Shown here: positions 25,644 through 34,681 of the stretch, piece by piece
How positions within the stretch are numbered: position 1 is the first letter of the stretch
Layout of the letters: every line of letters begins with the position of its first letter
Source: Extibacter muris
Lineage (GTDB): Bacteria; Bacillota; Clostridia; Lachnospirales; Lachnospiraceae
Length of the DNA stretch: 64,000 nt
Direction: 5' to 3'
NCBI RefSeq assembly: GCF_004345005.1
Contig: NZ_SMMX01000005.1
Location: 1-64,000 of the forward strand
Notes under the pieces: generated by a model
Database searches by the model: none
What the model was told of the DNA's origin: nothing
What the model saw: only the letters and a program-made list of their open reading frames with translations
Made by a program: the position numbers and the translations under genes

Positions 25644-26930
25644 ATGCGAAAGAACTTGAAAAAACTTGCAGCTCTTGGACTTGCATTCGTAATGGGGGCA
25701 GCTCTGCTGGCAGGCTGTGAAAGCAGCGGCGGCGGAGACAGTTCAAGCAGCGGTGGAAAGACCAAATTAACATTGGGAATCTGGGACGAGAACCAAAGGC
25801 CCGCGATGGAGGCGCTCGTTGAAGCGTATGAAGCAGAGAACGAAGACGTGACCGTCGAAATCCAGCTCACCCCATATAAGGGAAGTGAATACTGGACGAA
25901 ACTCGAAGCTTCTGCGACAGGCGGAAAGGCACCCGATGTATTCTGGCTGAATGTGCTTCATGTAGACTCTTATGTAGACGGCGGCATCCTGGCAGATCTG
26001 ACAGATGCAATTGCTGATTCAGACATTCCGGACAATTATTCAGAGACGCTGATCGACAACTATGTGCGGGACGGCGTTAACTATGCCGTTCCAAAAGACT
26101 TTGATACCAATGCGCTCTGGTACAACAAAGAAATCTTTGACGCGGCAGGAGTGGATTATCCGACGGATGATATGGACTATGAAGATTTAAAGGCGCTGGC
26201 CTTAGAATTACAGGCAGCAGGTCTTGACGATGGCGTATATCCGTTTGCCTGCCCGGTCGATTTCCAGACATGGTACTACCAGACCGTATATGCGAATGGC
26301 GGCTGGATATTGAATGACGATGCAACAGAGACAGGATATGGCGAAGCAAAGACCCAGGAAGGCATCCAGTGCTGGATTGACTTAATCGAGGCAGGACTTT
26401 CACCAAAAGCATCAGCGCTGGCTGAGACTACAGCTGATGCTATGTTTTCAGGCGGACAGCTTGCCATGAACTTTGCAGGTTCCTACATGGTGCCAGAATA
26501 TGCAGGAAACGATGCAATAGCAGATAAGGTTGACTGTGTGGAGATTCCAACCTTCAACGGGGTGGAAGACAACTGCATCAACGGACTTGGATACGCCGTA
26601 TACGAAGGAAGCAAGAATAAGGATGCGGCGATAGAATTTGCAATCTGGCTTGGAAGCGAAGAGGCAATGAAGATCCAGGGCGAGACTGGTGTTGTCATCT
26701 CTGCAAGGACGGATGCACAGAAATATTTTGCGGAAGCTAACCCGGATTATAACCTTGCGGCATATACGAACCATGCAGACGAGGCCTATCCGCTTCCTGT
26801 CTGCCTGAAGGCGGCAGAGCTGTATGATCTGGAATCCACATGGCTGACAAAAGCTTATACAGGCGAAATGACGCTGGAAGATGCTTGTAAAGAACTGAAA
26901 ACAGAAGCAGACGCACTGCTGGCAAAATAG
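25644..26930 (+). CDS. Sugar ABC transporter substrate-binding lipoprotein
   Basis: A 428-residue family 1 solute-binding protein. It has a lipoprotein signal (ALLAGC, Cys25), a Ser/Gly linker and the bilobed fold typical of sugar binders, with LTLGIWDENQRPAMEALVEAYEAENEDVTVEIQ and a C-terminal WLGSEEAMKIQGETGVVISAR. It sits outside the membrane and hands its ligand to the permeases encoded just downstream. RBS AGAAAGAAGGAGG. The ligand is unknown; the operon suggests a GalNAc-containing or similar oligosaccharide or glycoconjugate. Confidence 0.93.
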   Translation: MRKNLKKLAALGLAFVMGAALLAGCESSGGGDSSSSGGKTKLTLGIWDENQRPAMEALVEAYEAENEDVTVEIQLTPYKGSEYWTKLEASATGGKAPDVFWLNVLHVDSYVDGGILADLTDAIADSDIPDNYSETLIDNYVRDGVNYAVPKDFDTNALWYNKEIFDAAGVDYPTDDMDYEDLKALALELQAAGLDDGVYPFACPVDFQTWYYQTVYANGGWILNDDATETGYGEAKTQEGIQCWIDLIEAGLSPKASALAETTADAMFSGGQLAMNFAGSYMVPEYAGNDAIADKVDCVEIPTFNGVEDNCINGLGYAVYEGSKNKDAAIEFAIWLGSEEAMKIQGETGVVISARTDAQKYFAEANPDYNLAAYTNHADEAYPLPVCLKAAELYDLESTWLTKAYTGEMTLEDACKELKTEADALLAK

Positions 26931-26949
26931 AAAGTAAACAGGTGAGAGT

Positions 26950-27876
26950 ATGGCTGGTGAAAAAGTAAAAACAGGCATACCGAAGAGACGGGCAGGCAGC
27001 AGAGAGAAAAAAGACTGGGTGGCGGCGTATATATTTATCGCACCGGTTACTTTGGGGCTTATCGTATTTTATATCTGGCCGTTTATTCAGAACGTCTGGT
27101 TTAGTTTTAATGAGGTCAGCAAATTTAATGTAGCTACTTTTGTCGGGCTGCAGAACTACATAGACATATTTAAGGATTCAGAAGTGTGGAGGACCTTTGG
27201 CAATACGCTCAAGTATGTTATCTTCACGGTACCGATCGGAATCTTCCTATCCATCTTTCTGGCGGCGCTTTTGAATTCCAAGATAAGAGGAACCTCCATA
27301 TACAGGACGTTGTATTTTCTTCCGTCTGTAACGATGGCGGCAGCGGTATCTATGGTATGGAAATGGATCTATAACGAGAAAATGGGTATCTTGAACAGCG
27401 TGATCAAGGGGCTCGGAGGAGAGGGCCATGGCTGGCTTACCAATGGAACTACTGCGCTCTATATGATCATGCTGGTAGGCATCTGGATGACGGTGGGATA
27501 CAATATGATCATCCTGCTTGCCGGCATGCAGGGGATATCCCGGTCTTACTATGAAGCGGCATCCATTGACGGGGCCGGTACCTTTGCACAGTTTTTCAAA
27601 ATTACGATACCGATGCTGACACCGACAATATTTTTCGTCCTGATAACATCCATTATCAGCGGATTCCAGGTGTTCGATGTCATCTATATGATGATAGGCA
27701 AGACGAACCCGGCCTATGAAAATACGCAGACGGTCGTTATGCTGTTCTACCGCCAGGCGTTCGATTATGGGCATAAGGGGTATGCCGCGGCAATATCAAT
27801 CCTTATCTTTGCCGTTATCATGCTTGTAACAGTCATCCAGATGGTTGGACAGAAAAAATGGGTCAACTACGAATAG
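26950..27876 (+). CDS. Sugar ABC transporter permease (MalF-type)
   Basis: A 308-residue membrane protein with six predicted segments. It has the binding-protein-dependent transport motif EAASIDGAGTFAQFFKITIPMLTP, where the EAA loop docks to the ATPase, and the N-terminal motif FIAPVTLGLIVFYIWPFIQNVWFSF. It lies 19 bases after the binding protein and 13 before the second permease. No ATPase gene is in the cluster; sugar importers of this class commonly share a distant MsmK-type ATPase. Confidence 0.95.
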   Translation: MAGEKVKTGIPKRRAGSREKKDWVAAYIFIAPVTLGLIVFYIWPFIQNVWFSFNEVSKFNVATFVGLQNYIDIFKDSEVWRTFGNTLKYVIFTVPIGIFLSIFLAALLNSKIRGTSIYRTLYFLPSVTMAAAVSMVWKWIYNEKMGILNSVIKGLGGEGHGWLTNGTTALYMIMLVGIWMTVGYNMIILLAGMQGISRSYYEAASIDGAGTFAQFFKITIPMLTPTIFFVLITSIISGFQVFDVIYMMIGKTNPAYENTQTVVMLFYRQAFDYGHKGYAAAISILIFAVIMLVTVIQMVGQKKWVNYE

Positions 27877-27889
27877 GAAGGAGAAGTGC

Positions 27890-28717
27890 ATGAAAAGTAA
27901 AGCGAGTACCAAAAAAATCATCGTGCATGTGATTCTTCTTGCAGGTGTTGCAATCGTGGTATTTCCATTCATATGGATGGTACTTACATCCTTTAAGACG
28001 GCAGGCGAAGCAATGCAGATTCCGCCGACCTTCTTTCCAAAACAGTTCTTACTGGATGCATACACGCAGATAATCACAGCACTGCCGTTTACAAGAGTGT
28101 ACCTGAACACGATCATATCCACGCTCGTTACGACAGCGGTACAGGTAACATTCTGTTCCATGGCTGCATATGCATTTGCGAGGATCGAATTTCCGTTCAA
28201 AAATGCAATTTTTATCCTGATTTTATCCGTACTTATGGTTCCGGGACAGATCTTCCTGATTCCACAGTACCTGATCATCCAGAAAATCGGCCTTCTTGAC
28301 ACGATACCTGCACTTTTTCTGCCAAACCTCTTCAGCGCGTTTGGTACGTTCCTCCTGAGACAGTTCTTTATGTCTCTTCCGAAGGAACTTGAGGAAGCTG
28401 CCATTCTGGACGGCTGCAACAGATTCCAGATATTTGGGAAGATTATGCTGCCGCTGGTGAAGCCGGGCATCGTGTCGCTGGTAATCTTTACGGCAAAGTT
28501 CGCCTGGAATGACTTTATGTGGCCGCTGATCGTCAATACATCGCCGAAGATGATGACGCTTGGTCCGGCGCTTGCCACATTACAGGGGCAGTACACGACG
28601 AAGTATCCGATGCAGATGGCCGGGGCGGTTATGGCGGTCATCCCGATCATCGTATTGTTTTTCATCTTCCAGAGACAGTTTATCGAAGGTGTAGCACAGT
28701 CCGGTATCAAAGGCTAA
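27890..28717 (+). CDS. Sugar ABC transporter permease (MalG-type)
   Basis: A 275-residue partner permease with six segments. The EAA loop reads LEEAAILDGCNRFQIFGKIMLPLVKPG, and the C-terminus is QRQFIEGVAQSGIKG, the classic end of MalG-type proteins. ATG 27890 follows GGAAGGAGAAG. It completes the membrane channel of the importer. A terminator follows. Confidence 0.95.
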   Translation: MKSKASTKKIIVHVILLAGVAIVVFPFIWMVLTSFKTAGEAMQIPPTFFPKQFLLDAYTQIITALPFTRVYLNTIISTLVTTAVQVTFCSMAAYAFARIEFPFKNAIFILILSVLMVPGQIFLIPQYLIIQKIGLLDTIPALFLPNLFSAFGTFLLRQFFMSLPKELEEAAILDGCNRFQIFGKIMLPLVKPGIVSLVIFTAKFAWNDFMWPLIVNTSPKMMTLGPALATLQGQYTTKYPMQMAGAVMAVIPIIVLFFIFQRQFIEGVAQSGIKG

Positions 28718-28740
28718 AGAGCCGTAATCTCTATTTACAT

Positions 28741-28774
28741 GGGAGGGGAGGGTAGAACCTTCTCTCCCGTTTTC
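28741..28774 (+). terminator. Terminator of the glycan-uptake operon
   Basis: GGGAGGGGAGGGT pairs imperfectly with ACCTTCTCTCCC (28741-28768), followed by GTTTTC. Confidence 0.65.
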
Positions 28775-28824
28775 ATAATACAGGAACCTTCTTTGTGAAA
28801 TAACGGGTAATAAGGAGTAAGAAC

Positions 28825-29616
28825 ATGCAGAAATTTTATACGCTGGTCCGTATGACCTTTTTGTCAAAATTTGCGTACATGAAAGCATTCTGGTTCAACA
28901 TTGCGGGTACGGCGACATCTATCTTCATCTATTATTTTCTGTGGAAATATGTATTCCGTAGCCAGGAATCTCTGGATGGCTTCACCATGGCAGAAATCAC
29001 CACCTATGTGATTGCTGCGAGGATGCTGTCGTCCCAGTTCGGGGGCGGCATCAATACGGAGCTTTCCCTGTGGATATATGAGGGGACGATAAGCGTGGAG
29101 CTGCTACGTCCGGTATCACTATTTTTTACGCTGTTTGCAAAGAGGACGGGAGAGTTTTTCTTTTTTATCCTGTTTAAAGGAATTCCTATTACTGTCTTGT
29201 GTACGTGGATATTGAAAGGGGCACTGCCTTACGGGGGCGCGGAGTTTCTTTTGTTTGTCGTGAGTGTCTGCATCTCTATCGGCATCATGTTTTTCATGGA
29301 ATTTATGGTAGGGATCTGCGCTTTTTATACGCATGGATACTGGGGGTTGGCGTTTACGAAAAGTGCCCTCCTTTCGATTCTGTCGGGAGGAATCGTACCG
29401 CTGTTTCTATTTCCCGAGGGTCTTGCGAGTGTGCTTGGCTACATGCCATTTGCAGGCATGGTGTCCGTTCCGGTTCAGATCTATCTCGGTAAGTACGATG
29501 CAACGGAGACGTTAGTTTATATCAGTATCCAGATCATATGGGTTATCATACTATATCTGGCTGCCAAGCTGTTTTATATACATATGCTGAAGAAAGTTGT
29601 AGTGCAGGGAGGATAG
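28825..29616 (+). CDS. ABC-2 type exporter permease (COG4587-like)
   Basis: A 263-residue protein with about six membrane segments and no periplasmic domain. Its N-terminus (TLVRMTFLSKFAYMKAFWFNI) and G-G-I-V-P-L-F-L-F-P motif are characteristic of the first permease of the uncharacterised three-gene ABC-2 exporters. It is followed after three bases by a second permease and then the ATPase, so the three form one transporter. The substrate is unknown; drug or glycolipid efflux has been proposed for relatives. RBS ATAAGGAGT. Confidence 0.88.
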   Translation: MQKFYTLVRMTFLSKFAYMKAFWFNIAGTATSIFIYYFLWKYVFRSQESLDGFTMAEITTYVIAARMLSSQFGGGINTELSLWIYEGTISVELLRPVSLFFTLFAKRTGEFFFFILFKGIPITVLCTWILKGALPYGGAEFLLFVVSVCISIGIMFFMEFMVGICAFYTHGYWGLAFTKSALLSILSGGIVPLFLFPEGLASVLGYMPFAGMVSVPVQIYLGKYDATETLVYISIQIIWVIILYLAAKLFYIHMLKKVVVQGG

Positions 29617-29619
29617 AGT

Positions 29620-30414
29620 ATGAGACGGTTATGGTATTATGCCCGGCTGTGGAAAGGCTACATGCGGATTGGGCTTCTGATTCTGGTGCAGTATCCGGCA
29701 GACACGGTGATATGGCTTGTGTCTATGATTCTCAGGGAGGCATCCGGCTTCCTTGGAGTTGTCACGATTGCAAATGTGGCGGGAGGTCTGGGGAACTGGA
29801 ATCTATATGAGATATGCCTGCTGTTCGGACTATGTGCAGTCGTTGAGGCAATCGGGCAGGCATTTTTTGACTGTGTGTGGGAGATATCAGGTTCGGTGCG
29901 GAAGGGGACGATGGACGTCATCCTCGTCCGTCCCGCCGCGCCATTTATCCAGCTTCTCGGGAGACGTTTCCATTATCCGGCCCTCCTTAGCATTATCATC
30001 TATGGTGCGGTGATCGTCTGGGCGCTTGCACATCTGCGTATCGCGCCTGGCGTGGGAATGCTGCTGTTTCTTATCGAATTTATTGTCTGCGCTACCGTAA
30101 TCAATTCAGGTATTTATACCATTTTTAATTCCTTTAATTTCTGGATCGTACAAGGGGAGGATATGGCGGTACTTGTGCAGACCTGCCGTGAGTTTGCAAA
30201 ATATCCGCTTGCGGTATTCCCGGTGCTGATAAGAAGCTTTTTTACCTTTATCATACCGTTTGGGTTTGTCGGATTCTACCCCGCAGCGTTTCTAGCGGGC
30301 AAGGCGGGAACGGAGGTCGTGCTTACACTGCCGCTGTGTGCGGGCGCAGTAGGACTTGCAGCGGCATTCATATGGAAAAAGGGACTGGGAAGTTACGACA
30401 GTACCGGAACATAA
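29620..30414 (+). CDS. ABC-2 type exporter permease (COG3694-like)
   Basis: A 264-residue membrane protein with six predicted segments. Motifs include DVILVRPAAPFIQLLG and NSGIYTIFNSFNFWIVQGE; the C-terminus is W-K-K-G-L-G-S-Y-D-S-T-G. It pairs with the preceding permease as the second half of the channel. RBS GGGAGGATAG overlaps the end of the upstream gene. Confidence 0.88.
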   Translation: MRRLWYYARLWKGYMRIGLLILVQYPADTVIWLVSMILREASGFLGVVTIANVAGGLGNWNLYEICLLFGLCAVVEAIGQAFFDCVWEISGSVRKGTMDVILVRPAAPFIQLLGRRFHYPALLSIIIYGAVIVWALAHLRIAPGVGMLLFLIEFIVCATVINSGIYTIFNSFNFWIVQGEDMAVLVQTCREFAKYPLAVFPVLIRSFFTFIIPFGFVGFYPAAFLAGKAGTEVVLTLPLCAGAVGLAAAFIWKKGLGSYDSTGT

Positions 30415-30436
30415 TATTGCAGAACGGAGAGATAGG

Positions 30437-31474
30437 ATGAGTCGGATAGCAGATCAGAACACAAATCAGGATAGTAATCAGATACAAGTCAGGCATTTGG
30501 TGAAGGAATATAAACGGAAGAAAAATAAAGGCAACGTTAGGAAAGCGCTCGCAGGCATGTTCCGCCCGGACTATGAGGTGCTCCGGGCGGTAGATAATAT
30601 CAGCTTTACTATCGGGCGGGGAGAGGCGGTCGGCTATGTAGGTCCCAACGGCAGCGGAAAGTCTACGACGATAAAGATGCTCTGCGGAATACTGACCCCG
30701 ACGGAAGGGGGGATCTTGGTAAATGGTATCGTGCCGCAACAGGAACGCATGAAAAATAATAAAAAGATTGGTGTCGTGTTTGGCAACCGGTCACTGTTGT
30801 GGTGGGATGTGCCTGTGATAGAGTCATACCGGCTGTTTCAGAGGCTCTATGAGATTCCGCCGAACCGGTTCAAAGAAAATCTGGACAGATTTACTGAAAT
30901 TATGGGAATCGGCCCCCTTCTTGGCATCCCGGAAAGGCAGCTTTCGCTTGGTCAGAAGATGAGGTGTAATATCGCGGCGGCATTTTTGCACAATCCTGAA
31001 ATCGTATATCTTGATGAACCGACGATCGGCCTGGACAGCGAGTCGAAAGCAAGTATCAGGGAATGTATCCGCCGGATGAATGAAGAAGAGAAGACGACAT
31101 TTATCGTAACGAGCCATGATTTTCAGGATATTGAAACACTTTGCAGGAGAATTATCCTGATCAACCATGGCAGGGTGGTGGTGGACGATGACATGCAGAA
31201 GGTGAAGCTGGATTTTAACAGGGAAAAAAGGATTCAGTTCGAGGTGGACAGCAATCCATGGTATCACAAGGGCATGCCCTCCATGGAGGGGGTGCGGATA
31301 ACAGACGAGAAGCCCCACAGCATCACGCTGGAGTATGATGTGGAAAAGGTTTCCAGTATTCATATCATGCAGCAGGTGTCAAAGCTCTGCGAGATTAAGG
31401 ACGTTGCCATAAGCGGCAGGGATATTGAAGCAATCATACGGGATATTATAAGAAAAGACAATCATAGTATATAA
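30437..31474 (+). CDS. ABC-2 type exporter ATP-binding protein (COG4586-like)
   Basis: A 345-residue ATPase with Walker A GPNGSGKST, signature LSLGQKMR, Walker B IVYLDEPT and the H-loop SHD. The extra C-terminal domain (about 90 residues, I-Q-F-E-V-D onward) is typical of DrrA/COG4586 ATPases. The reading frame is open from 30356, but GGAGAGATAGG before ATG 30437 fixes the start. It energises the exporter formed by the two upstream permeases. Confidence 0.92.
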   Translation: MSRIADQNTNQDSNQIQVRHLVKEYKRKKNKGNVRKALAGMFRPDYEVLRAVDNISFTIGRGEAVGYVGPNGSGKSTTIKMLCGILTPTEGGILVNGIVPQQERMKNNKKIGVVFGNRSLLWWDVPVIESYRLFQRLYEIPPNRFKENLDRFTEIMGIGPLLGIPERQLSLGQKMRCNIAAAFLHNPEIVYLDEPTIGLDSESKASIRECIRRMNEEEKTTFIVTSHDFQDIETLCRRIILINHGRVVVDDDMQKVKLDFNREKRIQFEVDSNPWYHKGMPSMEGVRITDEKPHSITLEYDVEKVSSIHIMQQVSKLCEIKDVAISGRDIEAIIRDIIRKDNHSI

Positions 31475-31487
31475 AGGGAGAAGCAGT

Positions 31488-32057
31488 ATGGAGATGAGGG
31501 AAAAGACAATAGAGGAAATGATGAAAAGCGGTGCGATGTACAATTCATCAGACGATGCTCTGTATGAGGAACAGTGGCGCCTCAATGATATCGTATATGA
31601 CTATAACCAGACCAGACCTTCCGACAGAGAGCGGCAGCAGCAGCTTCTTCGGAATCTTCTGGGCAGCATAGGCGAACGCTGCGTGATAGAGCCACCTCTG
31701 CGGGCAAGCTGGGGTAAGAATACCTACCTTGGAGATGACGTCTATGTCAACTTCAACCTGACGCTGGCCGATGATACGGATATCTGTATCGGCGACGGGG
31801 TCATGATTGGGCCAAACGTGACGATTGCCACAGCAGCGCATCCTCTCGATGCAGGCTTGAGAAGACAGGGGATGCAGATGAATCGCCCGGTTACGATAGG
31901 CAGCGGGGCATGGATCGGCGCAGGAGTGATAATCCTTCCGGGCGTGACGATCGGAGAGAATACCACGATCGGGGCCGGGAGCGTAGTGACGAACGATATT
32001 CCCGCTGATGTGGTAGCATACGGGAATCCATGCAGGGTGAGAAAAGAACTGAGATGA
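31488..32057 (+). CDS. Sugar O-acetyltransferase (maltose/galactoside acetyltransferase family)
   Basis: A 189-residue left-handed beta-helix enzyme that acetylates sugars from acetyl-CoA. It has the N-terminal Mac domain (AMYNSSDDALYEEQWRLNDIVYDYNQT), hexapeptide repeats (GDGVMIGPNVTI, GAGVIILPGVTIGENTTIGAGS) and the catalytic His in AAHPLDA. The C-terminus YGNPCRVRKEL is typical. RBS AAAGGGAGAAG. It starts 13 bases after the ABC ATPase gene and could be in the same transcript. A related gene with an internal deletion is at 63403-63870. Confidence 0.92.
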   Translation: MEMREKTIEEMMKSGAMYNSSDDALYEEQWRLNDIVYDYNQTRPSDRERQQQLLRNLLGSIGERCVIEPPLRASWGKNTYLGDDVYVNFNLTLADDTDICIGDGVMIGPNVTIATAAHPLDAGLRRQGMQMNRPVTIGSGAWIGAGVIILPGVTIGENTTIGAGSVVTNDIPADVVAYGNPCRVRKELR

Positions 32058-32113
32058 CAGATAAGATCCCGCCAACTGGATCATATAGGAAATACTGTTG
32101 CGGAGTGCAGGCC

Positions 32114-32746
32114 TCAGGCCTCCTCCGTTTCGTATTTTTTGAATATGCTGCTGAATAGAATGCAAGCCGTAAAAGAGAACACGGAGAAGCCGCAGAGGCC
32201 GCTGAGCACGACCACAAGGGCAAATGTCTTAGTGGAAAAGGTGCAGAGAAATACGATAAGGGCATGGCCTGCCAGAAGTAGAAAAGTGTAAGGCAGGTGG
32301 GCGATAGCCATAAGCGCGGCATTTTTCAAAGCCTGTCTGGTGGTGCAGACGAAGTGGGATATAACCGGGAAGATATAAACGAACATGGAGAACAATATAC
32401 CGCATATGACCCAGAGCCCGGTACGGACAACCGCAAATAGAACCGTGTCCTGGGAATTGATAATGTAAAAGTCCATGCCAAGGAATAGAGATATGGCAAT
32501 GAAAAGCAGCCAGACAATGGTACTCTGCTTAAAGTTCTGCCGGAACGATTTCCAGAAGTTCTGCCAGATATACGGGTCTTCCTCCCGCACCATCTTGAGG
32601 CTGACGTAATAAAGGGCACTGATGGACGCACCTATCGTAATGACAGGCACACAGCTCAGGATAAAGATCAAATTCAGAACGACTAGATCAAATATTTTGG
32701 CAATAAACTGCATAACCGCATTATCAGGGCTAAATAAACTTCTCAT
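32114..32746 (-). CDS. YesL-like DUF624 membrane protein
   Basis: A 210-residue protein with five or six membrane segments and the DUF624 start IFDLVVLNLIFILSCVPVITIGASISALYYVSLKMV. YesL proteins accompany carbohydrate ABC importers in Firmicutes, with no proven activity. RBS AAGGGGAAC before the ATG. It stands alone on the minus strand between the acetyltransferase and a divergent membrane protein. A second DUF624 gene closes the frl operon at 56818. Confidence 0.9.
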   Translation of the reverse strand: MRSLFSPDNAVMQFIAKIFDLVVLNLIFILSCVPVITIGASISALYYVSLKMVREEDPYIWQNFWKSFRQNFKQSTIVWLLFIAISLFLGMDFYIINSQDTVLFAVVRTGLWVICGILFSMFVYIFPVISHFVCTTRQALKNAALMAIAHLPYTFLLLAGHALIVFLCTFSTKTFALVVVLSGLCGFSVFSFTACILFSSIFKKYETEEA

Positions 32747-32881
32747 ATGTTCCCCTTCTTATCTTTGGATTTTATAACGCCCTATAACGGGCTGCATATA
32801 AATAGTATACCGAAAACGGCTGTTAAAAGCAACGTGACACTGATGAATATAGCAGGAATTTACAAAGGAAGGAATACGGGT

Positions 32882-33484
32882 ATGGAACAGAAGCGCGAAT
32901 CCGATATGACCAAAAAAGAAAAGAGACAGTTAGAAATCAGGAAGCTTAAGGCAATGAGTACCGGTGGTAAGATAGAGTACATCTGGATGTATTACAAAGC
33001 GTGGTTCGCGGCGGCACTGCTGGCTGCAGCCGCAGTCTACCTTGGGGCGGCTATGTATCAGGGCAGCAGGGCTAACGTAGCAGTAAGCGTGGTAATCGTC
33101 GGCGGCAATGCACAGGATACGGATAAGCTGGAACGGGAGATAAAAGAGTATCTTCATGCCAATGAAAAGCATGATACGGTGCGAATCCAGGCGAACATAT
33201 CCGGGGAGGATGATACTTCCGCATCCGAGACGGCGCTCACAACTTTGATCGGTGCCAATTCCGTCGATGTGCTCATCTGTCCCGAGGAGGTATATGTTAG
33301 ATATAAGGAGCAGGGCGGATTTGACGGTGATGCGCTTGTGCTTGCCAATGAAGGGGCGATAAAAGAACTGGTAGACGTACGGTATGATGAGATCTATGCG
33401 GGCATACCCGTCAATGCGCAGCATAAGCAGGCGGCGCAGAAGGTATTAGAATTAATAAATGACATTGACAATATATGGAAATAG
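32882..33484 (+). CDS. Single-pass membrane protein of unknown function
   Basis: A 200-residue protein with a charged N-terminus ([31 protein letters not shown]), one membrane segment ([17 protein letters not shown], about residues 42-58) and an extracytoplasmic domain containing [18 protein letters not shown]. The C-terminal domain resembles a small binding-protein lobe but no family is recognised. ATG 32882 is chosen because AAAGGAAGG precedes it, although the frame is open from 32747. It is divergent from the YesL gene. Confidence 0.65.
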   Translation: MEQKRESDMTKKEKRQLEIRKLKAMSTGGKIEYIWMYYKAWFAAALLAAAAVYLGAAMYQGSRANVAVSVVIVGGNAQDTDKLEREIKEYLHANEKHDTVRIQANISGEDDTSASETALTTLIGANSVDVLICPEEVYVRYKEQGGFDGDALVLANEGAIKELVDVRYDEIYAGIPVNAQHKQAAQKVLELINDIDNIWK

Positions 33485-33495
33485 GATTGCACTAA

Positions 33496-33510
33496 TAATA
33501 GTAATAATTA
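33496..33510 (+). promoter_or_regulatory. Possible PerR-like box upstream of the catalase remnant
   Basis: TAATAGTAATAATTA agrees at about 10 of 15 positions with the PerR box TTATAATTATTATAA as I recall it. It lies 30 bases before the catalase start codon, the place expected for peroxide control. The sequence is AT-rich, so the match could be chance. Confidence 0.3.
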
Positions 33511-33539
33511 TCGATATTGGGCCAGAAAGAAGTACTATT

Positions 33540-34015
33540 ATGGAGGAAAGTAAAAAACTGACGAATGAAGCAGGAGCACCGGTTGCAGAGAATGAACATT
33601 CGCTGACCACGGGAGTACGGGGGCCGGTTGCGCTGCAGGACGTCTGGCTGTTGGAGAAGCTGGCACATTTTGACAGGGAAGTCATACCGGAACGCCGGAT
33701 GCATAACCCAGCAGGGCATTAAGAATCTGACAGATGAGGAAGCAGAACTGGACCTTTCCGGCGCACTCTATGCGTATGACCCTCAGGACGACCCGACGGA
33801 TAACTGCTTCAGGGCCGGCGGTGATTTGTGGCGGGTGATGACAGAAGATAAACGGGCGCTTCTCATCGAGAATACAGCACGTAATATAGAACCGGTAAGC
33901 GATAATATCAAATACCGCCATGCAGTCCACTGCCATTGGGCAGATGAGGCGTATGGCCGCAGGATAACGGAGGCCATGGGCCTGGATATGGCGAAGGTAG
34001 AAGAAAGCCGGCACA
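33540..34015 (+). pseudogene. Catalase (KatA-type), large internal deletion
   Basis: ATG 33540 opens the catalase N-terminus ([50 protein letters not shown]). Just past it the sequence jumps, in another frame, to the catalase C-terminus ([41 protein letters not shown]...HWADEAYGRRITEAMGLDM). Roughly 340 of about 480 residues are gone, including the heme ligand Tyr and the distal His and Asn. The tail runs in frame into an IclR-type regulator, with no start codon between, so a second deletion removed the intergenic region. Confidence 0.9.
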
Positions 34016-34578
34016 AAGTCTCTAATACGAAAAGTGTCAGCAAGACACTTGCCATACTTTCCACATTTGACGAAACAGCACCCATGCAGCGTACCTCGGA
34101 CATAGCGATGAAACTAGACATGAATGTCAGTACGGTGTCCAGGCATCTTAACACGATGCTGGACTGGGGATTTTTAGAACGGGATGACTTTACGGGCTTC
34201 TATTATCCGGGGCTCGAAATCGTCGCACTTGCGGGCGCGGCCTTACAGAATAACGACGTGTTCCGCCATGCCTTTCCGGAGCTGCAGCGACTCTCCTACA
34301 AGTACGATGTACACGGTCATATGGGGATTCCCCGTAAGACGGAAGTTGCCCATCTGATCAGCAGCTCTTCTGAAAGGACGATGGAGCTTTTCATACCGAT
34401 GGGTCATCGGCAGCCTATGTATTGTTCGGCCATGGGACGAGTTTTGCTGGCTTATATGGCGCCTGCCAAGGCGGAGGATATACTGAAGAACAGTAATCTG
34501 CAGAAGCGTGCTTTCTGTCTTCTGTTGCATGATATGCAATTCTATTTGCAGTATATAAAACATCAATTCACACTTTAA
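34016..34578 (+). pseudogene. IclR-family regulator, fused at its N-terminus to catalase remains and truncated
   Basis: From about 34030 the frame reads a clear IclR helix-turn-helix (KSVSKTLAILSTFDETAPMQRTSDIAMKLDMNVSTVSRHLNTMLDWGFLER), then the start of the effector domain (ELQRLSYKYDVHGHMGIPR...AMGRVLLAYMAP). After LKNSNLQKR the sequence becomes unrelated and stops at 34578. About 60-70 C-terminal residues are missing, and the N-terminus is joined to the catalase tail. It probably regulated the organic-acid operon that follows. Confidence 0.85.
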
Positions 34579-34681
34579 AATCATATTTCGCTGGCGGGAA
34601 AAGAAAGCCCCGTCTATTGCTATTATGCGCGGCGCATCTGTATAATACAGGCAAGTTAAAGCATGGAGGAGGAGAAGGACC

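Noticed and set aside
28825-31474. Treating the ABC-2 genes as the missing ATPase of the sugar importer
   Set aside because: The ATPase belongs to the COG4586 exporter group and its gene is coupled to two ABC-2 permeases, not to MalF/MalG-type permeases.
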